From NCBI RefSeq assembly GCF_000203815.1, contig NW_004457624.1, positions 930,001 to 994,000 of the forward strand: DNA of 64,000 bases, read 5' to 3'. The translations under genes were made by a program, and so were the position numbers. A model generated the notes under the pieces. It was given only the letters and a program-made list of their open reading frames with translations, was not told the DNA's origin and made no database searches. Numbering within the stretch: position 1 is the stretch's first letter; every line of letters begins with the position of its first letter. Below are positions 24,402 through 33,831 of the stretch, one piece after another. The DNA is from Cavenderia fasciculata (taxonomy: Eukaryota > Evosea > Eumycetozoa > Acytosteliales > Cavenderiaceae).

Positions 24402-25410
24402 TTAATGAATGATTGAAGCAGTCTTTCCAGTCTTTTCAATTATACTGAGGAGTTCTTGACCATTAAGCTTGGTAGAGTTACACTTTACAACCTTGAGGTT
24501 TACATCGATTTCAATGTCAGATACTCCTTCAAGTTGATTCAATGCCTTATCAACAGCTGATTTGCATCCTCCACACTTCATTTGAACGTTGAATTTGTAC
24601 TATATCAAATAGAAAAGATTCACACAGAGTAGTGTATTAGAGGATGAAGAGGATGAAGAGGATGAAGATTTGTTGTTATTGTTTACTTACAGTAGTCATT
24701 TTAGAATATATTGTGGTTATCTGTTGTTGTAGATGTGATAGATTTGTTCTAAACAGTAATTGTCTTGAATACCTAAACATGTAATTGAATGATGAGTTCA
24801 AGAGAGGTTGAACGGTATTTATATCTTGTTGTTGTTGTTGGGTGACGATGCACTTGTGTAATATGTAATCAATAGGTAATCAATCACTGCTTTGTAACCA
24901 CCAACTCGTTCCATGGAAATCTAATTTTTTTACGATAATATTTTGAATTCTTTCTTTTGCTAATTCTATTGCGTTCTAAAAGCAATGATGACAATGAAGA
25001 GAGCCTGGTCATCTTATCTTGAATAGTCATCATACTTTTACTTCATTCATCATCTCACCATCTGTGCAAGTTGTGATCAAGTGGTTACATTCATAATAAC
25101 AATCAATCAAACAAACAAACCGACATGATCACAACTCTTTGATTTGATTGTAAAACCAATTTTGATAAAGAAGAGGAATTGAGGATAACAACTTGACAAT
25201 GAAGAGGAAGGAAGTAAGGATGAGGAGAGGATGAGGATGAGGAGGATTCAATTCAACTTTTGATGCTCTTTGTGTCTTGGTTGACCTTTTTATTCTTTTT
25301 ATTGTAACATCTTCTTGTATGTTTATAAATTCGTTCAATTGAGAATGAAGAGGAAGATGAAGAGGATAGGGAAACAAAACAATTGAAGAGAAGTGGATGA
25401 AGAGGAATTC
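24287..25410. repeat. Dispersed GAAGAGGATGAAGAGGA purine repeats
   Basis: Clusters of GARGAGGATGAAGAGG-like words recur at about 24287-24385, 24635-24670 (inside the copper chaperone intron), 25170-25250 and 25340-25410. They are all in non-coding DNA and all purine on the plus strand. They give rise to spurious acidic open frames. Confidence 0.7.
24402..24699 (-). CDS. atx1: Cytosolic copper chaperone, ATX1/ATOX1 type
   Basis: Exon 1 is 24699-24691 (only ATG ACT ACT), intron 24690-24600, exon 2 24599-24402; 68 residues. Reads MTT-YKFNVQMKCGGCKSAVDKAL... and ends TASIIH. The MKCGGC (MxCxxC) metal site near residue 10, the beta-alpha-beta-beta-alpha-beta HMA length and the KTG K near residue 60 are those of ATX1 chaperones, which bind Cu(I) and hand it to P-type copper ATPases of the secretory pathway. 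The gene was too short and too split to show as one long frame; GTAAGT donor and a GATATAG acceptor support the join. The intron carries purine-rich GAGGATGAAGAGGATGAAG repeats also seen on both sides of the gene. Confidence 0.88.
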
Positions 25411-25832
25411 CAACAGATAAGATAGAGATAATGTGATTTCAAACCATCATGATCGCTTGGTACTAATGATTGTGCTGCTCACCCCCTTTTGACAATGAAT
25501 TTTTTAATTTTTTTTTTAATATTTATTAAACCCAATTTCAAATAATATTTCATGTTTTTGAAGGGCATTGTGCACAACATAGTGCATAGTTATTAAAAAA
25601 AAAACTACACTTTTAGACATATATATTTATAAACATAAAACTAGTTATATATCATATTCAGAACAGGATAGTTATCTGATAGAACTGATCAGATTATACG
25701 CAATCAATCAAAACTATAACAACCAAATCAATCACAATCAGTCACGCACTATATATATCAATCGATCAATCATTAAATCAATCAATTAAACTCTCTCAAT
25801 CAAGGAAAAGAGATAGAAAACAAAAATAGAAA
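24700..25832. other. Intergenic region, divergent
   Basis: About 1.1 kb between the divergent copper chaperone and small membrane protein genes. Contains the purine repeats above, a GTT run at 24828-24839, T/A tracts (25500-25520, 25594-25602) and an ATCAATCAATC-rich leader before 25833. No gene found. Confidence 0.5.
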
Positions 25833-26424
25833 ATGAAGATGATAGAAGAGCATCAAACCTTTTCAAAAATCCAATACTGGTATATAATTGCATGTTCATT
25901 CCTTATTGTATGTTGTTTAGAAATGACCCATCACATTCATTACACATTTACTTACTTATATAATCAATCTATTCTATCTGACATGTGATAGACACTAGGT
26001 ATTATGGGACTTTGTCAACTGCCATTTGATTTGGTATTGGGTATTGGTAGTCTTGTGTTGTCACTTCTTGGTATAAGAGGATTATGGAAACGTAAGAAAA
26101 ACTATCTCTTTGTCTTTTTATGGGCCTGCGTTGCCATGACATTCCTTCATGTCATTTCTCTATCCGTTGTCATCATTCTACATCACACCAAACAAAAGGA
26201 TTCAAGATTTGGTTATATTCCTGATATTATTTTAGATGTCTTTAGAACTGCCTATTGTGTATGTATCAAGATGTGATTCACTTTGAACAATTGTTTATGA
26301 ATTATTTTATTAATCAAATTTATTTATATCTATTATATATCAGCTTGGCCTTTCATTCTATACAGCATATATAAGAAACACATTGGAATATAAGAGACCA
26401 CCAGCACAATTGGCTCGTATTTAA
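25833..26424 (+). CDS. Small multi-pass membrane protein, unrecognised
   Basis: Exons 25833-25907, 25992-26258, 26344-26424; 140 residues. Both introns begin GTATGT and fall in phase 0. Hydrophobic stretches at about 17-35 (YWYIIACSFLITLGIMGL), 38-55 (LVLGIGSLVLSLLGIRGL), 65-87 (LFVFLWACVAMTFLHVISLSV) and 108-122 suggest four membrane passes. A KRKK turn after the second and a short RPPAQLARI tail suggest cytosolic ends. I do not recognise the family. The exon 2 acceptor was chosen at GATAG (25991) because the other candidate (ACTAG) breaks the frame. Confidence 0.75.
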
Positions 26425-27003
26425 ATAATATAATATAATAATAATAATAATGTAAACAAATCAACAACAACAAAACGCGTTTTTTCATGATATCAAAAGT
26501 ATCATATATATATAGTATTTATTTTAATTTAATCTTAATCTTAATCTTATTGTTTGTACTAAACAAACAATTAAATTACAAACCAACCAACAACAAATAA
26601 TAATAAAAACAAAATGAACCAGGGACCCAAAAAAGCATTCCAAACTGGTGATCCATCATTTGTTTTTTTTTTAAATCACAAAACAAATTAGAGATTTTAG
26701 TTTAGTTTAGTTTTTAATTTAAAATAATTATTATTATCTCTTTATTACTAATATAGGGACAATTTCACAATTTATATGTATATATATTTTTGGTGGTGTA
26801 TTATTTGTTGTGGATGGTGGATTATTGGGGATGAATAGTCGATTGGTCGATTGGTTGGGTTGATTTGAATTATATAATTATTATTTTTTTTTTGTTAGAA
26901 GAAATTAATAAGGTGAATAATATTATTTTTTTTTGTTTTGTTTCTATCTATTAATATTTGTCTATGATTATTATCTTTTTTGTTTTTGTTTTTTTTTTTT
27001 TTG
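26425..27003. other. Intergenic region between convergent genes
   Basis: About 580 bases between two convergent 3' ends. AT-rich with A and T tracts and GTTTAG/ATTAAT repeats; polyadenylation-type AATAAA is present on both strands. Nothing else seen. Confidence 0.5.
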
Positions 27004-29202
27004 TTATGCTTGATCAGTTGCAGCATTTTTCAAACCATCGATAAATTGTTTTGGATAGATGGAATTGTTTTCCCAAATATTTAATACCTTGAGGACCTTT
27101 TCTTGACATTCGGGTGGTTCCTCGGCAGATGTTGAAGCAACGATAAATGGAAGATAGCTTTGGATGGAACTGGCAAACTGGTCCAAGTGTTCGGGTGAAG
27201 GACGGAATGTAAAACTATTGTGGAGTGAATCGTTCAATACATGCAAGATATTAAGTTTCTGTGGAAAGGTGAGAGTACCAGCCTGATGAGTGGTAGTAAT
27301 GATAGAGATGACCTCCAATGCGTGTGTTATATGGTTCATGATCCAACTCTTGCAAGATGTAATACTACCTCTAGTACTATTCAAATTAGTAAGAATATCT
27401 TTAAATTCTTGAACTTGTAAATTATTTAAATATTGTTGTTGTTGTTGTTGAGCAGGTTGTGGTGGTGATTGTTGTTGTTGTGGTGGTAGTAATTGTTGTT
27501 GTTGTTGATTAAAATCGTTAGTATTTTCAAATTTCATATTTATATTATTATTATTATTATTAGTTGGGCTGTTTGGATTTATATTATTATTATTTCTGCT
27601 ATCTGATGAATGGACTATAGAAATAAAAGAAAGAAATTAGTTAATAATCATATTAAATAATAAATATATATATATTCTTGAATTAATCATACCATCTGGA
27701 TTTTTAATAGTCCATAACTTCCATCTATAATAGTCGTGACTTTGATGATTACTCTTTAAAAAGTTAAAGAATGGACTATCTTTTTGTTTATCTTGAGTGT
27801 ATGATTCAAAGCGAGGACCATTACGAGCGACATAATCGGCCATCTTATCAATGACTGTTTGTTCCTTTGCACTGGCTGGTGGAGGGGCTGGCATGGGGTT
27901 TCCATCCATAGTAATGTTTGGTCTTCTAACGGCACCCCCTCTATCGCCTCCTCTATCACCTCTGTCTCCTCCTCTATCGCCTCTATCACCTCTATCCATT
28001 CCTCTATCGCCTCCTCTATCACCTCTGTCACCTCTATCTCCTCCTCTATCGCCTCTATCACCTCTATCACCTCTATCTCCTCTATCATGGAATTTACCAT
28101 CACCATCAGATTCCTTTAATTTAAAAAAATAACAATCAATATTAATATCTCTTTTTCTCTTTTCTATTTCTTTTTAAACTTACTCTTCTAAAGTTAATGG
28201 TAAGGTTATAACCTTGAACAGGTTTACCTTGTAGGTTATTTTTAGCAGCCATTGCATGATCGATGCAAGTAAAGTTGACAAAGGCACAGCTTCTACCAAC
28301 GAGGATACGAACATTCTCGACCTTTCCAAATTGCTCAAAGACGTCTCTCAATTGGTCCTCGGTGACCGCAGCGGCGACATTACCGACCCAAAGATTCTTG
28401 CATGGTGGGTTGGTCGTGTCGACAGGTGCCGACGGTTCGTTTCTATCGGGTTTACCAAAACCCAGTTTGAGTGGCATACCACGATGCATGTATCCGTTGA
28501 GTTCTTGTTGTGCTTGAACCGATGCATTAATGTCGGCAAAGGTGATAAATGAAAATCTACGTTGTGGAACAATCTTGACAGTCTTTACGAATCCATATGG
28601 TCCGAATAATCCACGAACCTCCTCCTCTGTTGTATCTGGGTGAGTGTTACCTGCCCAAATAACCTTGGTTGGTGCTCCTACAAATGATCTATCAAATCCT
28701 CCTCTTCCTCCTCCACCAAATCCTCCTCCTCCATATCCATTGTATTGATCTATAGAAATTCAAATGAGATATATAATGTTAGTACCTATAAACATTACAA
28801 AAAGTCTAAAAGACGACTAATATTATTATTTACCTTGACCACCATATTGTTGTTGTTGTTGTTGTTGCTGTTGTTGTTGATAGTATGAAGAGTAAGCAGG
28901 GTCTTGTGAATAGTAGCTATCGTAGCTATAGTATGAATTTGGGTCAGCATATTGTTGTTCATAGGTAGCAGCTGCTGATGTTGCTGCTGTGGGATCTGTA
29001 TCATTTGACATTGTTCCTGATGCTCCTCCATCTTCATTTATTTTCTATAATTGATTATATATGTAATATATGTATATGATAGAATAGAGTAAGTAAGTAA
29101 ATAGAATAAGAGAGAGTAATACTCAAATCGAGTCGACTGATAGGTTACCTGTCTCTTGAGAAACTGTTCCATAAAACTACCATCATTTGAAAAGGCATTC
29201 AT
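27004..29202 (-). CDS. Splicing-associated protein: two RRMs, SURP and CID domains (U2SURP/SR140-like)
   Basis: Five exons: 29202-29149, 29044-28834, 28749-28184, 28113-27693, 27614-27004; 620 residues. Order: Tyr/Gln-rich start, RRM1 (KVIWAGNTHP ... RRFSFITF), RRM2 (NLWVGNV ... SCAFVNF), an Arg-Gly-Asp repeat tract coded by a minisatellite, a SURP domain (VIDKMADYVARNGPRFE ... FFNFLKSN ... YYRWKLW), a Gln/Asn stretch, and a C-terminal CID (CTD-interacting) domain. RRM-SURP-CID is the layout of U2SURP/SR140, a U2 snRNP-associated factor that links splicing to RNA polymerase II; the extra RRM is not usual there. Nuclear. Joining all exons by GT-AG sites keeps the frame throughout. The start was set at MNAFSNDGS because exon 1 joins in phase 0. 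Confidence 0.82.
27925..28090. repeat. Coding minisatellite for GDRGDRGG repeats
   Basis: Imperfect 9-base units (CCTCTATCA/CCTCTATCG on the plus strand, interrupted by CCT) repeat about 18 times inside exon 4 of the RRM-SURP-CID gene. They encode GDR, DRG and GGDRG units. Confidence 0.85.
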
Positions 29203-29635
29203 TTTGTTGTAAACGTCTTGTCTTTTGATTAAACTAATCTATCTATATATCTATCTATCGATCGATCCTTTATTTGTTTGAAATATATCTTTTTGTTTTC
29301 TCAATAAAGATATGTGTAGGCTGCTGCTGTCTTTTGTTCGTTATTGTATTATATCCTATATATATATATATATATTGTCTTTTAAAATATAAATAAAAGA
29401 ATACAAATAATAATAACAATCTTATAAAGAGTAAGTAGTGACAATGAATGCATGAAGTAAAACGTCGACTGCTTATTAATATATTTTATTTTAAAGTTTT
29501 TTTGAATATTTTTTTTTTTTGGAACCGAACACTAAATGCGATTGATCAAATATGGCAAAGGCCAGAAAGGCAATACTCTTGACGGTATGAAATATTTGAC
29601 GGATGTGGAGACACTAGACCTTCTAGTTGTTCATT
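29203..29635. other. Intergenic region
   Basis: About 430 bases from the start of the splicing factor to the 3' end of the small membrane protein gene; AT repeats (29356-29374), a T10 run at 29511, and a moderately GC-rich stretch 29521-29620 with no open frame of note. Confidence 0.45.
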
Positions 29636-30281
29636 TCATTCTTTTTGTTTAAAGTTTTGTTCGGTTGATAACAGTCTAGCTAGAACATTAATGTAAAACA
29701 AAAAGAAAGAAATGAACAAACCAGAGGCACTAGCAAGGAAGACTGGCCAGCATTGTACCAATCCAACTAAAAGATTTGTGGGCAAATAATGGATACACAC
29801 GAATATTGGAAAAAAAGATAAAATTAAAAAACATCATACATTACTAAAGACTTGGATAGCCTCACCCTAGACTATATAAAGTCCAAATATACATACATTT
29901 AGCAATGACAACTTGGTAGTTAGCAAGAATTGATTGGGAAAACAAATAGGGGATGACAAAGAGCACAAAGATGGTAGGCTCTAACTCTGTCAAAACTCCT
30001 TTCTCTGATGATAGTCCCAATGGAATCAAAAAACAATCCATAGCCAAGGGGAAGAAACCTATCTCCTTGTTTTGATAATTACCTATAGGAGTTCTGTCAT
30101 CACATTTTAATAGAATTATTTTTGGTTTGAAACATACCATATTCGGACTGAAAATGTCTAACTTGTTTGTTAATGGGATGTAAATACCTTAATAGAGATA
30201 ATTCTTTATTTAAATAAATATCTCTTACTCTCTCTCTCTCTCTCTCTCTATTTGTTATTACAAACAAAATGAATCATTCAT
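29636..30281 (-). CDS. Small three-pass membrane protein, unrecognised, in four exons
   Basis: Reconstructed exons 30281-30262, 30187-30138, 30082-29897, 29766-29636; 128 residues starting MNDSFCLYLHPINKQ and ending STEQNFKQKE. Splice junctions keep frame at all three joins, and the joined C-terminal part reads IAKFGLVQCWPVFLASASG, more protein-like than the read-through, which stops at once. Three hydrophobic segments: FFPLAMDCFLIPLGL, TIFVLFVIPYLFSQSIL and VFLASASGLFISFFLFYI. Family not recognised. Exons 2-4 are well supported; the 20-base first exon (donor GTAATA) is an inference, so the true start may differ. Confidence 0.6.
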
Positions 30282-30480
30282 CCAAGTCAAGAGTGAGGGA
30301 GGCACTAGAAAACTTAATAAAATTAAATTAAAATAAAAAGTTGGGTGACCCACTACCAAAACTCGACTGAACTTGCAAAAGGAAATAATATCATCAAAAT
30401 TTATAAATATAGCAATATAATTATAACTTCAATTCCCCCAAATAATTATTTTCTAGTTGGCATCATCTATTGTACATCAT

Positions 30481-30517
<37 letters not shown>

Positions 30518-30654
30518 ATGTCAATTTATCATTTGAATCTTTTTTTTAGAAATAGCATTAAATAAAAAAAATATTTCTCTTTTCTTTTTTTTAGAAATGA
30601 CTTTATTTTATGTTATTCTTCAATCAGATACAATTTGTATAGAGATAAAATAAA
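30282..30654. other. Divergent intergenic region with GA repeat
   Basis: About 370 bases between divergent starts. Contains a (GA) run at 30487-30514; a matching (CT) run at 30229-30249 lies inside the neighbouring gene's intron. Otherwise AT-rich with T tracts. Confidence 0.5.
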
Positions 30655-31433
30655 ATGAATACCAAAAAACTTCGAGACTTTAAAGGTTATGTATATTTTG
30701 AAGAGAATTATGCAAAAATCAATTTCCTTGGTATAGAAGACAACTTTGACCTCATCGAACCAATTAGAGAAGAGATCCAGTTGGGTATTCCCAAACAACC
30801 CATTGATTTATACAATCATTCACAAGATGGCGATGTCTTCTTGGACCCAACACAAAAGATAGATTATGAATTAGAATTAAACTTCGAAATCAACCTCAAA
30901 CTGAACAAAGTAAGTAATGAAAAAAAAGGTATCAGAGTCATAAATCATCTTTGGGCCGAACTCTTCGAACCTCTTTTACTATCTGGCCACCCAATCTACA
31001 TATCGGCACGATCATCCTCGCTAGTTTATTCAGATATTGTATCTCCACAACCTCGATGGTTACTCAAATTCATCTGAATATGTTTACCGCTGACCATATT
31101 AAACATTATGCACAAAAAAGACTTTCCCAATATTTCCCTCAGGAGATGGCTACCAAAATATTCGAGGTTTGTATTTCTTCTTTGCTGATGGCAATAGAAA
31201 GCTATTTTCTAACTCATCACACAGCTTACAGCAGGAGCTCCTCGGTTTGTCCAATTTGCTTTGGATCACCTTATTGACAAGAAACTGATGGATCAAGTTG
31301 ACAGTCCCAATTTAGAAAAGAAATCAACGATTATTATGTTAAATGGTTTCTATGGGACATGGAAGAGATGAATTTGAAAGTCAATCATCAAGAAATTTTA
31401 CAGAGATACAAGACCAATAACAATTTAAAATAA
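30655..31433 (+). pseudogene. Decayed gene resembling an AAA/STAND ATPase C-terminal part
   Basis: Opens with MNTKKLRDFKGYVYFEEN at 30655. The frame appears to shift by one base near 30990-31010 (SGHPIYIS in one frame to GTIILASLF in the next), continues FTADHIKHYAQKRLSQYF, has an intron 31167-31224 (GTTTGT...ACACAG), then LTAGAPRFVQFALDHL, and shifts again near 31312-31325 into DYYVKWFLWDMEEM, ending at TAA 31431-31433. IFE-LTAGAPRFVQFAL resembles the LTGG.PR helix of STAND/AAA ATPases such as those found next to Crinkler domains, but this is a weak match. With two apparent one-base losses it is either a pseudogene or badly assembled. Confidence 0.5.
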
Positions 31434-31643
31434 CAAAAATTAATATTTAGATACTGTACATTTTTATGACTCCATTTTCTCTATTACAAGATTCTTTTAA
31501 ATAAATATATAAATTTTTAGTTTTACACAATTCTTTCGTAGAGCAGATTAAAATGAAAGAATAGATAGTGTATAATGATATCTTTTTCCATTTGTATTTT
31601 AATTATTTTCTTTGTCAAAGAACCCAACAAATGATTAACTAAG

Positions 31644-32242
31644 ATGGTTAGGGTAAGTGGAGAGGGATATATTAAATTAATCATATAAAAGTAAATTCAA
31701 CCCATCTCGGAAGGGTGCCTACAAAACTTGTGCAAAAAATAGTAATATCATTTCGATGATCATTCGATCTTTTAAAACAATATAACAACAATGGTAATCT
31801 AACAAACAAGTTAATGAGATAATTGCTTCTTATACTAATCATCGCGTCTATGACTACATACAACAACAACTACTACCTCTACTACAATTTAGAGCATAAC
31901 AGATAGATGTATTGGTTTGTCACTATTGCTATTCAGCATTACTGTGTTTTTATATTATACAACTTGGGTTATCGTAACGGTATGTCAATCATACTCGATA
32001 GTAATGAGAGATAGATAGAGATAGATAGAGATAGATAGATAGATAGTCAACATGTTCGAAACTAATCACCCTCATTTTGAACAACAAACAAACAGCCATT
32101 CATTGACAATGATCATTGGATTCACGCATACTTCTTACCACGTGAATATGGAATTATCATCCCATTGGTATTGATCATTGTAGGTTTAACTGTCATTGGA
32201 ACATTCTTGGGTTTGGTTATGATCAAGTCAAAGAAGAAATAA
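31644..32242 (+). CDS. dpm2: DPM2, regulatory subunit of dolichol-phosphate mannose synthase
   Basis: Exons 31644-31652 (ATG GTT AGG only), 31893-31979, 32096-32242; 80 residues. Reads MVR-SITDRCIGLSLLLFS... then YYTTWVIVT, PFIDNDHWIHAYFLPREYG and a second membrane segment ending KSKKK. Human DPM2 (84 residues) has the same plan: helix 1, YYTAWVI, PFID, HKYFLPR, helix 2, Lys-rich tail. In the ER membrane DPM2 stabilises and stimulates the DPM1 catalytic subunit that makes dolichol-phosphate mannose for N-glycans, GPI anchors and O-mannosylation. No in-frame ATG lies before a stop in exon 2, so a short upstream exon is required; the GTAAGT donor after ATG GTT AGG fits in phase 0. Confidence 0.88.
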
Positions 32243-32658
32243 AACCTACAAAGATAGATAAAAATGATTTAAAAGACGCAATTACTGTAGAAGATACGTG
32301 TATACACTGTAATCATGTGGGAAACGAACAAAATATAATATATTGGATGGTGATTGTACAAGAGATTGGTCAGACAACTACGATGCAATCAAGAATGATA
32401 TCATCACCATCATCATCATCATATTGTATATGGATTGTAGTAATGATAAATATATTGAATCTTCATTCATTCAGTGTAGGAGATCTTTATTAAAACTTTA
32501 CATAGTTTAATGTGTGAAGCAAAGATGGGGAGTTGGATTGAAACAACTGCAATCAATCGTCACACACCATCTACTGGAAAAGATAAAGGGATGATGTTGT
32601 TGATAATTGTAGGGGGTAGGAAGGTAGTATTACTTGGTTGGATTAAATTAGTATATAG

Positions 32659-32718
<60 letters not shown>

Positions 32719-32728
32719 TGACTGACCA
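32243..32728. other. Intergenic region with ATT microsatellite
   Basis: About 490 bases between the convergent 3' ends of dpm2 and the PH-HMA gene. It contains ATCATC runs (32400-32425) and an (ATT)18 tract at 32661-32715 that ends 13 bases before the stop codon of the PH-HMA gene. Confidence 0.6.
32661..32715. repeat. ATT microsatellite
   Basis: About 18 uninterrupted ATT units just downstream of the PH-HMA stop codon, in its 3' untranslated region. Confidence 0.9.
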
Positions 32729-33524
32729 TCAAGTAGCAATTGATACAATGAAACCTTGTGATTCAAGAGTAGTGATGATATTATTTACATTGACATCCAA
32801 TGTACCGTGAACGACCAGTCTGTCATCATCAGCCAACACTTGGAAATTATTTACACCTCTTGCATTATTCATCATCTTGATGACTTGATCTTCACAATGT
32901 TTACACATCAATCCTTTGATATCCAATGTTGTCACTTTTTCCTCTGGAACCTTCTTCAAAAAAGATATAATTAGTTTATAAGTGTGTGTAGTTTAAATCT
33001 CTTTTCAAACTTACAATATTATTATTATTATCAAGATTCAAAGATTGTGAAGAAGATAATATTGGTGATGTATTATTTGATGAAGAATTAAGTTTAACAT
33101 TATTACTACTTGTATTGAGTGGAGAATTATTCTTTGATGGTGTGGTTGGAAGACTGTTGCCACTTCCACCCAATGAAGCTTCACGTTTTGTTGCCGATAT
33201 GATAGAGTTTCTTCGCGCAACCTCTGTCGTTCTCTCTTTGAATAGTACCAACCATTCAGTTGCTTCATCGAGTGTTTGAGCTGCCAAGAAATAGGTTCTC
33301 CCCTCTACACTCAACTCTATGGTATGTGCATTGTTGACAGTCTTGATAACCGGTATCTGAACCATATTTGACAATGATATAGTATCAATGGGTACAGTAT
33401 CATATGCCGTCTTGAAATAAGATAACTTGTTATCATTGTACAACACAAACCATCTATTCTTCCATGATTTGATGATACCTCCTTGTTTTGTTAACCATCC
33501 TTCTTTAATTGCTGTTCCTACCAT
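32729..33524 (-). CDS. PH domain fused to heavy-metal-associated (HMA) domain
   Basis: Exons 33524-33015 and 32953-32729; 244 residues. Residues about 6-101 form a PH domain: KEGWLTKQGG, SWKNRWFVLYND, LSYFK, and the closing helix with W at DEATEWLVLFKE. A Ser/Asn-rich linker (~105-168) leads into exon 2, which encodes a full HMA domain, TTLDIKGLMCKHCEDQVIKM with the MxCxxC site, ending VSIAT. PH domains bind phosphoinositides or proteins, and HMA domains bind Cu(I) or similar metals. The intron GTAAGT ... TTTGAAG is in phase 0, so the fusion does not depend on reading through a stop. An alternative acceptor one codon on would only drop a Lys. The biological role of the pair is unknown to me. 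Confidence 0.8.
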
Positions 33525-33831
33525 CTCCTCTCCTCTCTATCTATCTATATCGATCGTATAACTATTACTATACTAATACTATAGTCTCTACAGTTTACGA
33601 ATGATCAATAATGAAACTCGAAATTAGATGATGTGGGTTTTAGATTTTTGTTATTACACCCACTATCTTTTGTTTGCACCCCCTTTGGTTTTCTAAACCC
33701 CAGGATCAATGATTTAAAAGTTATAGATATATATATAATATTGATTGATTTATTTATTTAATGGTAACAGAGAAAGGAAAGATTTGTTGTGTTGACGTTG
33801 TTGATTTAAAATTTTTTGTTTTGTTATAAAA
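33525..33831. other. Intergenic region
   Basis: About 305 bases between two minus-strand genes: CTATCTAT leader and promoter of the PH-HMA gene, then the 3' region of the beta adaptin. Nothing else seen. Confidence 0.45.

Noticed and set aside
25129-25413. Minus-strand open frame in the purine repeats
   Set aside because: Arises from simple repeats (His/Pro/Leu-rich), no coding pattern.
30910-31023. Possible intron GTAAGT...GCTAG in the decayed gene
   Set aside because: Joining it gives a frame that stops at 31089, losing the conserved downstream part; a frameshift explains the sequence better.
31223-31240. CTTACAGCA, like the conserved word of dictyostelid class I RNAs
   Set aside because: Lies at an exon start inside the decayed gene with no 5'/3' stem or upstream DUSE-like element.
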